From contig CAYZWU010000042.1 in NCBI GenBank assembly GCA_964482235.1, forward strand, positions 1-45,435: a DNA stretch of 45,435 nt, read 5' to 3'. The notes under the pieces were generated by a model. The model searched no databases, was not told where the DNA came from, and saw only the letters and a list, made by a program, of their open reading frames with translations. The first letter of the stretch is position 1. Each line of letters begins with the position of its first letter. The position numbers and the translations under genes are program-made. The stretch is from CAYZWU01 sp964482235 (GTDB lineage Bacteria > Planctomycetota > B15-G4 > CAYZWU01). This document shows positions 1-9,930 of this stretch, one piece after another.

Positions 1-1502
<1,502 letters not shown>

Positions 1503-1542
1503 TCATCCGTTCCCCTGCCCTTGCGGCTTGATGAATACAGAG

Positions 1543-1587
1543 CCCGGGAGATCCGATCGCAAGATTAGGTTCTTCCGGGTTTTTTTT
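1543..1587 (+). terminator. Probable Rho-independent terminator of groEL
   Basis: The stem cccgg (1543-1547) pairs with ccggg (1575-1579) and is followed directly by eight T (1580-1587). The stem is short and the loop long (27 nt), so it is weaker than the other terminators in the window. Its position 41 nt after the groEL stop, in a convergent intergenic gap, supports the call. Confidence 0.6.
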
Positions 1588-1617
1588 ATTTCGGCCCCGC
1601 TCGGCCTCGTCCCGTTC

Positions 1618-2553
1618 TCACGAAAGGCTGTCGCGGATCCGCAGGTAGCTCTCGTACCGGATTCGCGAGATGCGGCCCGCTTCCATCTCCTCGCGCACCG
1701 CGCAGTCCGGCTCCTGTCTGTGGCTGCAGTCCGGGAAGCGGCATCTTCCCGTCACGGCGGCGATCTCGGGATAGTAGTGGCCAAGGTGGTGCGGTTCGAT
1801 GCTGGAGATCCCGAACTCCCGGATGCCGGGCGTGTCGATGAAGAAGCCGACGCCGACCACGGAGAAGAGGCGCACCAGGGTGGTGGTGTGGCGCCCCTTG
1901 TTCCACTTGCTGCTCACCTTCTTCGTGCGGATGGAGAAGCTCGGATCCATGGCGTTCAGGAGCGACGACTTGCCCACTCCCGAGTGCCCGACGATCAGCG
2001 TCACCCCGTCGCGAACGAGCGTCTGGAGAAGATCCACACCCCTGCCGTCCATGGCGCAGGTGGGCGCCACGGAATATCCGGCGTCGGCGTAGATCGAGCG
2101 GATCGTTTCGAGCTCCGCCTTCTCCTCCTCGGACCTGGCCAGATCGATCTTGTTGATGCAGACCACGCCGTCGATATCCTCGATCCCGGCCGCCACGAGA
2201 AAGCGGTCGATCAGGCCCGGCTTCAGCCTGGGAGAACGGTACGAGGCCACGACCAGCATCCGGTCGACGTTCGCGGCGATCACCTGGTATGAGCCTGCAC
2301 GCTTCGGGGCCGGCCGGCGGAGGCAGTTCCGGCGCGGCAGGACCTGCTCCACCGTCAGGTTCTTTCCATCGGAATCGACGCGAACCCGGTCTCCCACCAC
2401 GACCGGCTTGGTCTCCATCCCCAGGTCCTCGTAGAGCTTGCCGCTCAGCACACAGAGCACCGCTTCGCTCCCCTCGTCCGGTGCCACGTGGCACGAGCGG
2501 GCGTGAAGCTCGATGACCATGCCGAAGAAGCTGCTGTCTGAATAGGGAGCCAT
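1618..2553 (-). CDS. rsgA: Small ribosomal subunit biogenesis GTPase RsgA (YjeQ)
   Basis: Circularly permuted GTPase that acts in late 30S subunit maturation and whose activity is stimulated by the ribosome. The 311-aa protein has an N-terminal OB-fold region (about residues 8-75), then GTPase motifs in permuted order: G4 NKID (134-137), G1 GHSGVGKSS (189-197) and G3 DTPG (240-243). A C-terminal zinc-binding knuckle follows, with C271, C276, H278 and C284. Length and motif order are normal for the family. The start has a strong Shine-Dalgarno (gaggagg) just upstream and lies 8 nt after the recD2 stop, so it is the last gene of a minus-strand operon of radical SAM protein, recD2 and rsgA. Confidence 0.97.
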   Translation of the reverse strand: MAPYSDSSFFGMVIELHARSCHVAPDEGSEAVLCVLSGKLYEDLGMETKPVVVGDRVRVDSDGKNLTVEQVLPRRNCLRRPAPKRAGSYQVIAANVDRMLVVASYRSPRLKPGLIDRFLVAAGIEDIDGVVCINKIDLARSEEEKAELETIRSIYADAGYSVAPTCAMDGRGVDLLQTLVRDGVTLIVGHSGVGKSSLLNAMDPSFSIRTKKVSSKWNKGRHTTTLVRLFSVVGVGFFIDTPGIREFGISSIEPHHLGHYYPEIAAVTGRCRFPDCSHRQEPDCAVREEMEAGRISRIRYESYLRIRDSLS

Positions 2554-2561
2554 CTTCCTCC

Positions 2562-4787
2562 TCAGAGGGTGGTGTCGTGTTTCATCCTGTTCTCGAGGAG
2601 CGAGTACCGCTCGCTCAGGGAGTCGTTTCCAACGGCGATCCGCAGCGCCTTGTGGGCGCCCACGATGACGAGCAGGTTCCGAGCGCGGGTCATGCCCGTG
2701 TAAAGAAGATTTCTCTTCAGCAGCATGAAGTGCTGGGTCAGAAGCGGCAAGACAACGACGGGGAATTCACAGCCCTGGCTCTTGTGCACCGAGACGCACC
2801 AGGCATGAACGAGGTCGTCGAGATTGTCCATCGTGAAGGTCACGAGGCGGTTGTCGATCCGGACGGTCATCTCCCCTTTTTCCTGATCGGCATCCTCCAC
2901 GAAGCCGATGTCGCCATTGAAGACATCCTTGTCGTAGTTGTTTCTCACCTGCATCACCTTGTCACCGGGGCTGAAGCTCCGGCCGAAGGAGGTAATCCGG
3001 GCCGCACCGGGATTGAGCGCATCCTTCAGGAGAACGTTGAGGCTTTCCGTGCCTGCCGGCCCCCTGTGCATGGGAGTGAGCACCTGCACGTCGCGTCGCG
3101 AGTCGAATCCGAACCGCGCGGGGATCCTCTCCTTGACCAGCTTGACCACCATCCTGGCCGTCTTCTCACCGTCCGGCTGGTCGATGAAATAGATCTCCCC
3201 TTCCTGACCCGCAGCGGTGAATTCGGGCAGGCAGCCGACGTTCACGGCGTGAGCCGCGGCGTTGATGCCGCCCGATTCCGATTGCCGGAACAGCTTGCCC
3301 AGACGGACGACGGGGAAGCGGCCCGACTCGATCATCGCCCGGAGAAAATCTCCCGGCCCCACGGGCGGCAGCTGGTCGGCGTCACCCACGAGGATCAGCT
3401 TCGCGCTGTCCGGCAGGGCGTCGAGGAGCTTCTCCGCAACGGGCACGTCGACCATGGATGCCTCGTCCATGATCAGCACATCGCAGGGTAGGGGGTTGCG
3501 GCTGTGGTGCTCGAAGGCGAACTCCCGCGGCTTGAACTTGAGCAGCCTGTGAATCGTGGAGGCCGGAAAGCCGGTGGCCTCGGAGAGACGCTTGGCCGCG
3601 CGGCCCGTGGGCGCCGCCAGGGCGATCGCCAGTCCCTTCCTGTCGAGGATCGCGGCGATCTGGCGGATGATGGTGGTCTTGCCCACGCCCGGTCCGCCCG
3701 TGATGACCGCCACCGGCTCGGTGAGAGCGGCGCGCACCGCCTCGGCCTGCGTCTCCTCCAGCCTGAAGCCGGCCTTGCTTTCCGCCCAGCGCAGCGCCTT
3801 GACGAAATCGATCGATCTCGTCACCTTTGCCGCGTGCTTGAGCTTCCCGAGTCTTCGAGCCGCGCGGATCTCGGCGTCGTGGAGGCGTCGCAGGTAGACG
3901 TGCCGCAGATCCTCCTCCTCTTCCCGGAGGAAGGGGGGGACCTGCTTCTCGTCGATCACGAGGCTGCCGTCGTCGCACCGGGCGGCGATCTGGTCTTCCA
4001 CCAGCTCGGGTCGGCAGCCGAGCTCCTCCACCGCCCGTCTCAGAAGCACGTCCCTGGGAAGGCAGAGATGCCCCTCCTCGGCAGCCTGCTCCAGGAGATA
4101 GGAGACGGCAGCGCGGATCCGCGACGCGGCATCGGCTTCCACACCCATGTTCAGGGCGATCTTGTCGGCGGTCCGGAACCCGATGCCGAAGATCTCCTCG
4201 CAGAGCCGGTAGGGGTTCTTCTTGATGAGGGCAACTGTCTCGTTCCCGTACCGGGCATGGATCTTTGCCGCGCGGGCCGCGCCCACGCCGTAGCTGCGCA
4301 GGAAGACCATGATCTCGCGGACCTCCTTCTGGTCGTTCCAGGCGCGGGCGATGTCTGTCACGCGGCGCTCACCGATACCGGGGATCTCCCGCAGCCGCTC
4401 GGGACGACGATCGATCACATCCATGGTCTCCTTGCCGAACCGTTGCACGATGCGGGCCGCCAGCTTCGGCCCGATGCCCTTGACCATGCCGCTGGAAAGG
4501 TAGCGGACGATGCCGGCCTCGGTCGAGGGGGCAACGGCCTCGAATGTCTCGACGCGGAACTGGCGGCCGAACCGGGGGTGCTCCATCCACGCGCCGGTGC
4601 ACCGGATGCTTTCCCCTTCCGCGACGGCAACGAGGTTCCCCGTCACGGTGACGGGATTGAGGCGCGCCGGCACCTTCAGGCGTGCCACGAAAAAACCGCT
4701 TTCATCGTTCCGGTAAACGATCTGCTCGATGACGCCTTCGATCTTGTCGCCGATTTCCTGCAAAGGGGTGTCCGTTTCAAGAACCAT
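2562..4787 (-). CDS. recD2: ATP-dependent 5'-3' DNA helicase RecD2 (RecD/TraA family, SF1B)
   Basis: DNA helicase of the RecD2 type, found in bacteria independently of RecBC and linked to DNA repair and recombination. The 741-aa protein has an N-terminal OB/helix-hairpin-helix region (motifs IPGIGERR at about residue 135 and FGIGFRTADKIA at about 205). Walker A GGPGVGKTT is at about 360, Walker B LIMDEASMVD at about 435, and the SF1 motif VHKSQGCEFPVVV at about 665. The extended N-terminus separates RecD2 from the RecD subunit of RecBCD, and no recB or recC is nearby. The first 11 nt overlap the end of the radical SAM gene and no good Shine-Dalgarno is seen, suggesting translational coupling. 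Confidence 0.95.
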   Translation of the reverse strand: MVLETDTPLQEIGDKIEGVIEQIVYRNDESGFFVARLKVPARLNPVTVTGNLVAVAEGESIRCTGAWMEHPRFGRQFRVETFEAVAPSTEAGIVRYLSSGMVKGIGPKLAARIVQRFGKETMDVIDRRPERLREIPGIGERRVTDIARAWNDQKEVREIMVFLRSYGVGAARAAKIHARYGNETVALIKKNPYRLCEEIFGIGFRTADKIALNMGVEADAASRIRAAVSYLLEQAAEEGHLCLPRDVLLRRAVEELGCRPELVEDQIAARCDDGSLVIDEKQVPPFLREEEEDLRHVYLRRLHDAEIRAARRLGKLKHAAKVTRSIDFVKALRWAESKAGFRLEETQAEAVRAALTEPVAVITGGPGVGKTTIIRQIAAILDRKGLAIALAAPTGRAAKRLSEATGFPASTIHRLLKFKPREFAFEHHSRNPLPCDVLIMDEASMVDVPVAEKLLDALPDSAKLILVGDADQLPPVGPGDFLRAMIESGRFPVVRLGKLFRQSESGGINAAAHAVNVGCLPEFTAAGQEGEIYFIDQPDGEKTARMVVKLVKERIPARFGFDSRRDVQVLTPMHRGPAGTESLNVLLKDALNPGAARITSFGRSFSPGDKVMQVRNNYDKDVFNGDIGFVEDADQEKGEMTVRIDNRLVTFTMDNLDDLVHAWCVSVHKSQGCEFPVVVLPLLTQHFMLLKRNLLYTGMTRARNLLVIVGAHKALRIAVGNDSLSERYSLLENRMKHDTTL

Positions 4788-5658
4788 CGTAGAAGTACTT
4801 GGTCTCGAAGAACTGCTCGGACGGGTTGTTCAGCGCCTGCTCGAGAGTCGAGAGGATTTCGGGCTTCTTCTCGGGAAGCCGTCCGGAGATCTGGATCGAG
4901 TTGGAGGTGTGGCGCGATGTGAAGAAGGTCTCGTGCAGTTCCAGGGCGGACACCATCTGCCTCAGCTCGATCATCGTCTCGATCGGCGTGGGGTGGGAGT
5001 GGGTTCCCCAGTTGGGCGAGTCGAAGAGGGGGGTGCCGGGAATCAGGAGCAGCGTTCTGACCGTGATGATCTGGGGCTGGATGATGTTGAGAACCGCTGC
5101 GGTCTCGGTCACGTGGATCCGCCTGCTGTGATGCCCCCCGGCCCCGATCAGGACGGAGACGGAGAGCCGGATGCCGGATTTTTTCACCTTCGCCCCGGAG
5201 TCGATCATCGCTTTCCGGCTGGCGCCCTTCTTGAGCAGCTTGAGCATGGGAATCGATCCCGTCTCCATTCCCATGTGGATGACGTCGATCCCGGCCTTCC
5301 TGAGGGTCGTCAGCTCGCGCGGCGCCTTCTTGGCGATCGTCTGGGCCGTTCCGTAGAGACTGACGCCCTGCAGGTTGGGGAACCGCTTGGTGAGGATCGC
5401 GAGCAGCTTCTTGAGATAGGTCGTTTCGGCGGCCAGGGCGTTGCCTTCGCCCAGAAAGATCCTGTTGATCTGATCGGTCATGTCCCCCGGGATCCTGTCG
5501 ACCTGCTCCTGCATCTCCTTCAGGTCGAGGACACGGAATTTCCTGTCCTTGTAGAGGGCGCAGAATGCGCACTTGTTGTACGAGCATCCTTTGGTGGGAT
5601 TGAGAACCAGGCTGTTCTCCTCAGGAGGCTGGCTGAAGATCGCGTAGTGGTTTTTCAT
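4777..5658 (-). CDS. Radical SAM protein with a CX4CX2C cluster motif
   Basis: Radical SAM enzyme of unknown substrate (293 aa). The cluster-binding cysteines are C25, C30 and C33, within GCSYNKCAFC. The spacing is CX4CX2C rather than the canonical CX3CX2C. Proteins with this GCS-N-C-FC start form a family of small uncharacterised radical SAM proteins (recalled, not searched). A glycine-rich GEGNAL stretch and the later segment GMETGSIPMLKLLKKG fit the radical SAM TIM-barrel pattern. No auxiliary Fe-S domain is obvious. It is the first gene of the operon with recD2 and rsgA and is divergent from lysS across a 190-bp gap. Its function cannot be assigned from the sequence. Confidence 0.85.
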   Translation of the reverse strand: MKNHYAIFSQPPEENSLVLNPTKGCSYNKCAFCALYKDRKFRVLDLKEMQEQVDRIPGDMTDQINRIFLGEGNALAAETTYLKKLLAILTKRFPNLQGVSLYGTAQTIAKKAPRELTTLRKAGIDVIHMGMETGSIPMLKLLKKGASRKAMIDSGAKVKKSGIRLSVSVLIGAGGHHSRRIHVTETAAVLNIIQPQIITVRTLLLIPGTPLFDSPNWGTHSHPTPIETMIELRQMVSALELHETFFTSRHTSNSIQISGRLPEKKPEILSTLEQALNNPSEQFFETKYFYDGS

Positions 5659-5727
5659 CTTTCCCCCTTCCCGCTCCCTCCTCGATCCAGGGTGCGGCTA
5701 CAAGGTTGATTCGTCCCGGGAAAATGT

Positions 5728-5756
5728 TTTATCAAGCGTCCAAGATAATGCATAAT
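5728..5756 (+). promoter_or_regulatory. Possible lysS promoter
   Basis: TTTATC (5728-5733), a 17-nt spacer, then CATAAT (5751-5756), about 90 nt before the lysS start in the gap shared with the divergent radical SAM gene. The -10 is good and the -35 is weak. Confidence 0.3.
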
Positions 5757-5848
5757 CCCCGGTTTTGCAACAGCCTCGGGAATGACTTCCGTTTTCCGGC
5801 CGGCATTCGATTCCTGCGGCAGATCCATCAGAAACACAGGAGGGCATC

Positions 5849-7306
5849 ATGCCTGTGGAGTTCGATCCAGTACGCGTCGAGAAGCTGTCGCAGCTCAGGT
5901 CCGACGGCATCAATCCCTATCCGGACCGCTTCGAGCCGACACATGCCCTCAAGGAGGCTCCCGAGCTCGCCGAGGGGACCGAGAACGTCTCGCTCTGCGG
6001 CCGCCTGATCGCGGTGCGCGACATCGGCAACCTCGTTTTCGCCCGGCTCCATGACCTCGAGGGGCAGTTCCAGATCGTTTTCGAGAAGAAGACGATCGGC
6101 AAGGACACCATCACGTGGGTCAAGAAGTGCGTGGATATCGGCGACCATCTCGGTGTGACCGGATCGATCTTCCGCACGAAGCGCGGCGAGCTTTCCGTCA
6201 TGGTGCATGAGGTCAAGCTGCTCTCGAAGGGGCTTCTTCCCCTGCCGGAGAAATGGCACGGCCTGCAGCAGGTGGAGCTCTGCCAGCGCAAGAGATACCT
6301 CGACCTGATCGCCAACAGCGAGACCCGCGAGCGGTTCATGACCTGCATCCGGGCCTCGCGGGAGCTCAGGCGATTCCTCGAGGATTCCGGGTTCGTGGAG
6401 ACGATCACGCCGGCGATCTCGCCCGTGGCGTCGGGCGCCCTGGCCACGCCGTTCTCGGCGCACCACAACGCCCTCGGGATGGATGTCTTCTTCAGGATCG
6501 CGCCCGAAACCTATCTGAAGCGCCTGCTGGTCGGCGGTTTCACCAAGGTCTACGAATTTGCGCGATGCTTCCGGAACGAAGGCGTCTCGCCGGAGCATCT
6601 TCAGGATTTCACCATGATCGAGGCGTACGCCGCCTACTGGAACTACAGGGACAGCATGAAGCTGACCCGCGATATGATCATCTCGGCCGTGGCCGCCGCC
6701 CGCGGAACGACACGGATCGAGATCAGGGGAGAGGAGTACGACCTGGAGGAGGAGTGGCCGGAAGTGTCGTTCCGCGAGGTGCTGCTCAAGGACTCGGGGA
6801 TCGACATCGATTTGCACGACTCGGCGGAGAGCCTTCTCGCCGCCGTGAAGGAGAAAAAGATCGACCTCGACGTGGAGAAGCCGGAGAACCTCGGCCGCGG
6901 CAACCTGGTGGATCTTCTCTACAAACGCGTCTCCCGGCCCGGGATCAAGAGGCCCACCTTTCTCGTCGAGCACCCGGCCGACGCTTCCCCGCTGGCCCGC
7001 CGCAGCGAGAAGCGGCCCGACCTGGTGGACCGGTTCCAGATCCTGATTTGCGGCGTCGAGCTCGTCAACGGCTACACCGAGCTGGCCGATCCCGTTGATC
7101 AGCAGGATCGTTTCATCCAGCAGCAGGCCCTTCGAGAGAAGGGGGACGAGGAGGCGATGGCTCCGGAGTTCGATTTCGTCGAAGCCCTCGGGTACGGCAT
7201 GCCGCCGGCCTCGGGGTGGGGGATGAGCATCGAGCGCTTCCAGATGCTCCTGTGCGACACGGACAACATCCGGGACGTGGTCTTCTTCCCGCTGTTGAGG
7301 CCTTAG
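5849..7306 (+). CDS. lysS: Lysyl-tRNA synthetase, class II
   Basis: Charges tRNA-Lys with lysine. The 485-aa protein has the N-terminal OB-fold anticodon-binding domain (about residues 50-140, starting VSLCGRLIAVRDIGNLVFA) and a class II catalytic core. Motif 2 is visible as FARCFRNEGVSPEHLQDFTM and motif 3 as GWGMSIERFQML near the C-terminus. The start is supported by AGGAGGG ending 5 nt before the ATG (5849). Length is normal for bacterial LysRS. The gene is monocistronic or nearly so: the downstream gap carries a direct repeat and then a separate promoter. Confidence 0.97.
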   Translation: MPVEFDPVRVEKLSQLRSDGINPYPDRFEPTHALKEAPELAEGTENVSLCGRLIAVRDIGNLVFARLHDLEGQFQIVFEKKTIGKDTITWVKKCVDIGDHLGVTGSIFRTKRGELSVMVHEVKLLSKGLLPLPEKWHGLQQVELCQRKRYLDLIANSETRERFMTCIRASRELRRFLEDSGFVETITPAISPVASGALATPFSAHHNALGMDVFFRIAPETYLKRLLVGGFTKVYEFARCFRNEGVSPEHLQDFTMIEAYAAYWNYRDSMKLTRDMIISAVAAARGTTRIEIRGEEYDLEEEWPEVSFREVLLKDSGIDIDLHDSAESLLAAVKEKKIDLDVEKPENLGRGNLVDLLYKRVSRPGIKRPTFLVEHPADASPLARRSEKRPDLVDRFQILICGVELVNGYTELADPVDQQDRFIQQQALREKGDEEAMAPEFDFVEALGYGMPPASGWGMSIERFQMLLCDTDNIRDVVFFPLLRP

Positions 7307-7318
7307 CAGATCGCTTGA

Positions 7319-7436
7319 AGAGTCCTTCGAGAATGGCTTTTTACTAACCCCCGGGCAGCCCGCCTATCTAAAGTCATTCGGGACTGACTTTTTATTAGCC
7401 CCGGGCAGCCTGATTAAAAAGTCATTCGGGCATAAA
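7319..7436. repeat. Direct repeat, about 2.5 copies of a roughly 50-bp unit with palindromic parts
   Basis: Three successive units have the pattern (a)agtc-ttcg-ga..ga-cttttta-ta-cccgggcagcc. The first begins near 7321 (gtccttcgagaatggctttt), the second near 7370 (aaagtcattcgggactgact), and the third, partial, near 7418 (aaaagtcattcgggcataaa). Within the array, tgacttttta (about 7385) pairs with taaaaagtca (about 7414). The core aaagtcattcggg recurs in the palindrome at 34382-34427, so this looks like a dispersed REP-like family. Confidence 0.75.
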
Positions 7437-7449
7437 ACCCACCCGTGAG

Positions 7450-7477
7450 TTGACTTATTTATTTATTTTGATATACT
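7450..7477 (+). promoter_or_regulatory. Sigma-70-type promoter of the deacetylase gene
   Basis: TTGACT (7450-7455), a 16-nt AT-rich spacer, then TATACT (7472-7477). It lies 86 nt before the start codon at 7563 and just after the direct-repeat array. Confidence 0.65.
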
Positions 7478-7562
7478 CTTTTGTAGGGTAAAGTCACCTT
7501 TCCAGGAGTCGGGTCCTCGGAGACTGGGATCCCGGTGTGTTGTATCAAGGGGGGCAACCGTC

Positions 7563-8768
7563 ATGAGATGCTTTCTGTGGTCAGTGGTTGCGGCTGTAGT
7601 CGTGTTCCTTTCCAGCCCGGCCGGTATGGCCGAGGGGTTCATCACCTTCACCTTCGATGATGCAACCCGCGGTGTCTACGAATTCAGCCTGTCCGATCTC
7701 GACGACCTCGATTTTCCCTGCGTCCTCTATCCCCGTTGCGACATGCTGGAACAGGGGAACAACTCATACTTTACGTGGGATGAAGTGGTGGAGGTTCAAG
7801 ATGTCTACGGGTGGGAGATCGGATCCCACACTGTCAACCACCTGGACCTGACCCAGCTCGATGATACGCAGCTGGAATACGAGCTCACCGAGTCGAAGCG
7901 GCTCCTGGAGGAAAAAGGAGCCAGGGTCTACGGACTGTCCGTGCCTCTGGGAAGGTACGACCCCCGAATCCTCCGTTTCGCATCCAAGCATTATCTCTAC
8001 TGCCGCAACTCGGATCAGGGGCACAACTCCCTCGTGGACGGATACAGCGACTATCATATCAACATGGTGACGGTGCGAAGCACGGTGCCGCTCGATTACT
8101 ACAAAGCCGAAATCGACAAGGCGGTTTTGGACGGAACATGGCTTGTCCTGGATTTTCACAGGATCAGCAGCGGACAGCCTGTCGACCCTCTCGAGCTGAG
8201 TGCGGACGACCTGATCGAACTGGCGGCGTACGTTCGCTCGAAGGATATCGATGTGGTGACCATCGAGGACATGATGGTGCTGGACGAGAAGAGCCTTGTT
8301 CCGAATTTCAGCTTCGAGAGCCTCGATCAGGACTGGGCGCGCAACTGGAACAGGACGGGCGGGACGCATGCCGGATCCGGGAGCGCGACGGTGGATGAAA
8401 ACAACCTCGGAAACAGGCGTGCCCGCCGGTCGCTCTGCATCGAGGCGGGGAGCGGAAACGTCACGGCAGTGTCCGATTCGGTACCCGTTTCACACGGAGA
8501 ATCGTACGAGATCTCCTTCTTCATCGATCAGATGGAGTATACGAGCGGCGGGAGCGTTTTCATCATCAGGGAAGAGAGTCAGAGCCAGGGGGCCAAGGAG
8601 TGGGCAACCGTAAAAATCTTCGATTCGGCCTTTGTGGGATCGTTCCACACGATCTACAATCCCACGTCGCCTGATGTAACGGATATCCAGCTCATCTTCG
8701 GCTCGCGTGGAGGGAGCAGTCTGAAGACCTGCATCGATTCCGTTCTCATGCTCAAGTACGATTCCTGA
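7563..8768 (+). CDS. Secreted polysaccharide deacetylase-like (NodB) protein with a C-terminal beta domain
   Basis: Probable exported carbohydrate esterase 4-type enzyme (401 aa), likely acting on an N- or O-acetylated polysaccharide. Residues 1-23 form a signal peptide (hydrophobic core WSVVAAVVVFLSS). The NodB domain shows FTFDDA (catalytic and metal Asp at 32-33) and the metal site SHTVNHLD (H89, H93). Later motifs are degenerate (PLGRYD and LDFHRIS), so activity is likely but not certain. From about residue 245 a domain beginning LVPNFSFESLDQDW resembles carbohydrate-binding jelly-roll modules. The gene has its own promoter, and AAGGGGGG sits 8 nt before the ATG. The substrate is unknown. 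Confidence 0.85.
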   Translation: MRCFLWSVVAAVVVFLSSPAGMAEGFITFTFDDATRGVYEFSLSDLDDLDFPCVLYPRCDMLEQGNNSYFTWDEVVEVQDVYGWEIGSHTVNHLDLTQLDDTQLEYELTESKRLLEEKGARVYGLSVPLGRYDPRILRFASKHYLYCRNSDQGHNSLVDGYSDYHINMVTVRSTVPLDYYKAEIDKAVLDGTWLVLDFHRISSGQPVDPLELSADDLIELAAYVRSKDIDVVTIEDMMVLDEKSLVPNFSFESLDQDWARNWNRTGGTHAGSGSATVDENNLGNRRARRSLCIEAGSGNVTAVSDSVPVSHGESYEISFFIDQMEYTSGGSVFIIREESQSQGAKEWATVKIFDSAFVGSFHTIYNPTSPDVTDIQLIFGSRGGSSLKTCIDSVLMLKYDS

Positions 8769-8797
8769 AGCCCGGTCCCCGAACTGCGGACTATCCC

Positions 8798-9811
8798 ATG
8801 GAAGAAGGTGTTGGCGGCGGCGAGAGACTCCGGTCGCTCGACTTCGAGGTTCTCCCTGATGAGGAGCGCAAGCGGCTCGACCTCCTTCTCAACGACCGGA
8901 TGACGTGGAGGTCGCGAAGCAGCATCCAGCAGCTCATCGACAGGGGGCTGGTCGTCTCGGCGTCGCGGAAAGGGAAGCTCAAGGCGTCGACGCGGGTGGC
9001 GCAGGGAGATACGATCACCGTCTCGATCCCCATGCCGAAGCGCGAGCTCGATCTCATCCAGAGTTGCGGCGACGATGACAGCCTCGAGATCCTCTATCAG
9101 GATCAGTTGATCGTGGCGATCAACAAGCCGGCCGGGATCCCCGTCCACCCGGCGGGCCGTCTCCTGGGACGAACGGTGATCACTGACCTGCGAACCCGCT
9201 TTGCAGACAGGTGGGGTGTCCTACCGGAGGAGATCAAGCTCTGCCATCGCCTCGACCTGGAGACAAGCGGCGTTCTTCTCCTGTCGAAGGATCCGGTCAC
9301 CATGCCCGCCTTTGCCGGCCAGTTCGAGAGGCGGGAGGTGAAGAAGGAGTACGTGGCCCTGGTGCACGGCCGCGTGAAGGAGGATTCGACGGAGATCCGC
9401 CTGCCGATCGGCCTGGCGTCCGATTCGAAGGTGAACATGAAAAGGGGGATCTGCCACAAGAGGGGCCAGAGCGCCTGGACCACCTGCCTCGTGGAGAGAA
9501 GATTCGAGGATTTCACCCTCGTCCGGCTCAAGCTCCATACGGGACGCCACCACCAGCTGCGCGTTCACCTGTCGGCTCTGGGGCATCCGATCGTGGGGGA
9601 CAAGCTGTACGGCCTCGACGAGAACTTCTTTCTCATGTATTTCGACGGCAACCTGTCCCCGGAAGCCAGGGAGAAGCTCATCCTGCCGCGTCAGGCGCTT
9701 CATGCGCAGAAGCTGGCGATCAATCACGTCGCCCTGAAGACGAGCATCGTCATCGAGGCGCCATTGCCGGCGGACATGACCGATCTCATGCAGGGATTGA
9801 CGGCCTGCTGA
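8798..9811 (+). CDS. RluA-family pseudouridine synthase with S4 domain
   Basis: Converts specific uridines to pseudouridine in rRNA or tRNA. The 337-aa protein has an N-terminal S4-like RNA-binding domain (about residues 24-80) and the RluA catalytic motif HRLDLETSG with catalytic Asp153. LHTGRHHQLRVHLSALGHPI is the typical later motif. The domain order matches RluD/RluC-type enzymes, but the exact target site cannot be read from the sequence. No clear Shine-Dalgarno precedes the ATG. The gene follows the deacetylase by 29 nt and may be cotranscribed with it. It ends 11 nt before a long inverted repeat. Confidence 0.93.
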   Translation: MEEGVGGGERLRSLDFEVLPDEERKRLDLLLNDRMTWRSRSSIQQLIDRGLVVSASRKGKLKASTRVAQGDTITVSIPMPKRELDLIQSCGDDDSLEILYQDQLIVAINKPAGIPVHPAGRLLGRTVITDLRTRFADRWGVLPEEIKLCHRLDLETSGVLLLSKDPVTMPAFAGQFERREVKKEYVALVHGRVKEDSTEIRLPIGLASDSKVNMKRGICHKRGQSAWTTCLVERRFEDFTLVRLKLHTGRHHQLRVHLSALGHPIVGDKLYGLDENFFLMYFDGNLSPEAREKLILPRQALHAQKLAINHVALKTSIVIEAPLPADMTDLMQGLTAC

Positions 9812-9821
9812 ATGAAGGTAC

Positions 9822-9916
9822 TGAGCCCGCGCAATCTCCGCCACTTAGACGAGAGTAGGGTAGCCGCGACAGCACGGGCTCCGTGTCGTCTAAGTGGCGG
9901 AGATTGCGCGGGCTCA
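9822..9916. repeat. Perfect 31-bp inverted repeat (MITE/REP-like element)
   Basis: The left arm (9822-9852) begins tgagcccgcgcaatctccgc. The right arm (9886-9916) is its exact reverse complement. The 33-nt centre contains a small secondary hairpin, cacgg-gct-ccgtg. There is no T tract, so it is not a standard terminator. It lies between the convergent pseudouridine synthase and small membrane-protein genes. A degenerate relative is at 45143-45205. Confidence 0.9.
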
Positions 9917-9930
9917 AGCGGGTGGCCGGA

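Noticed and set aside
9822..9916. The long inverted repeat as a bidirectional terminator
   Set aside because: No T tract on either side and a related copy elsewhere, so a repeat element explains it better, although it may still stop transcription.
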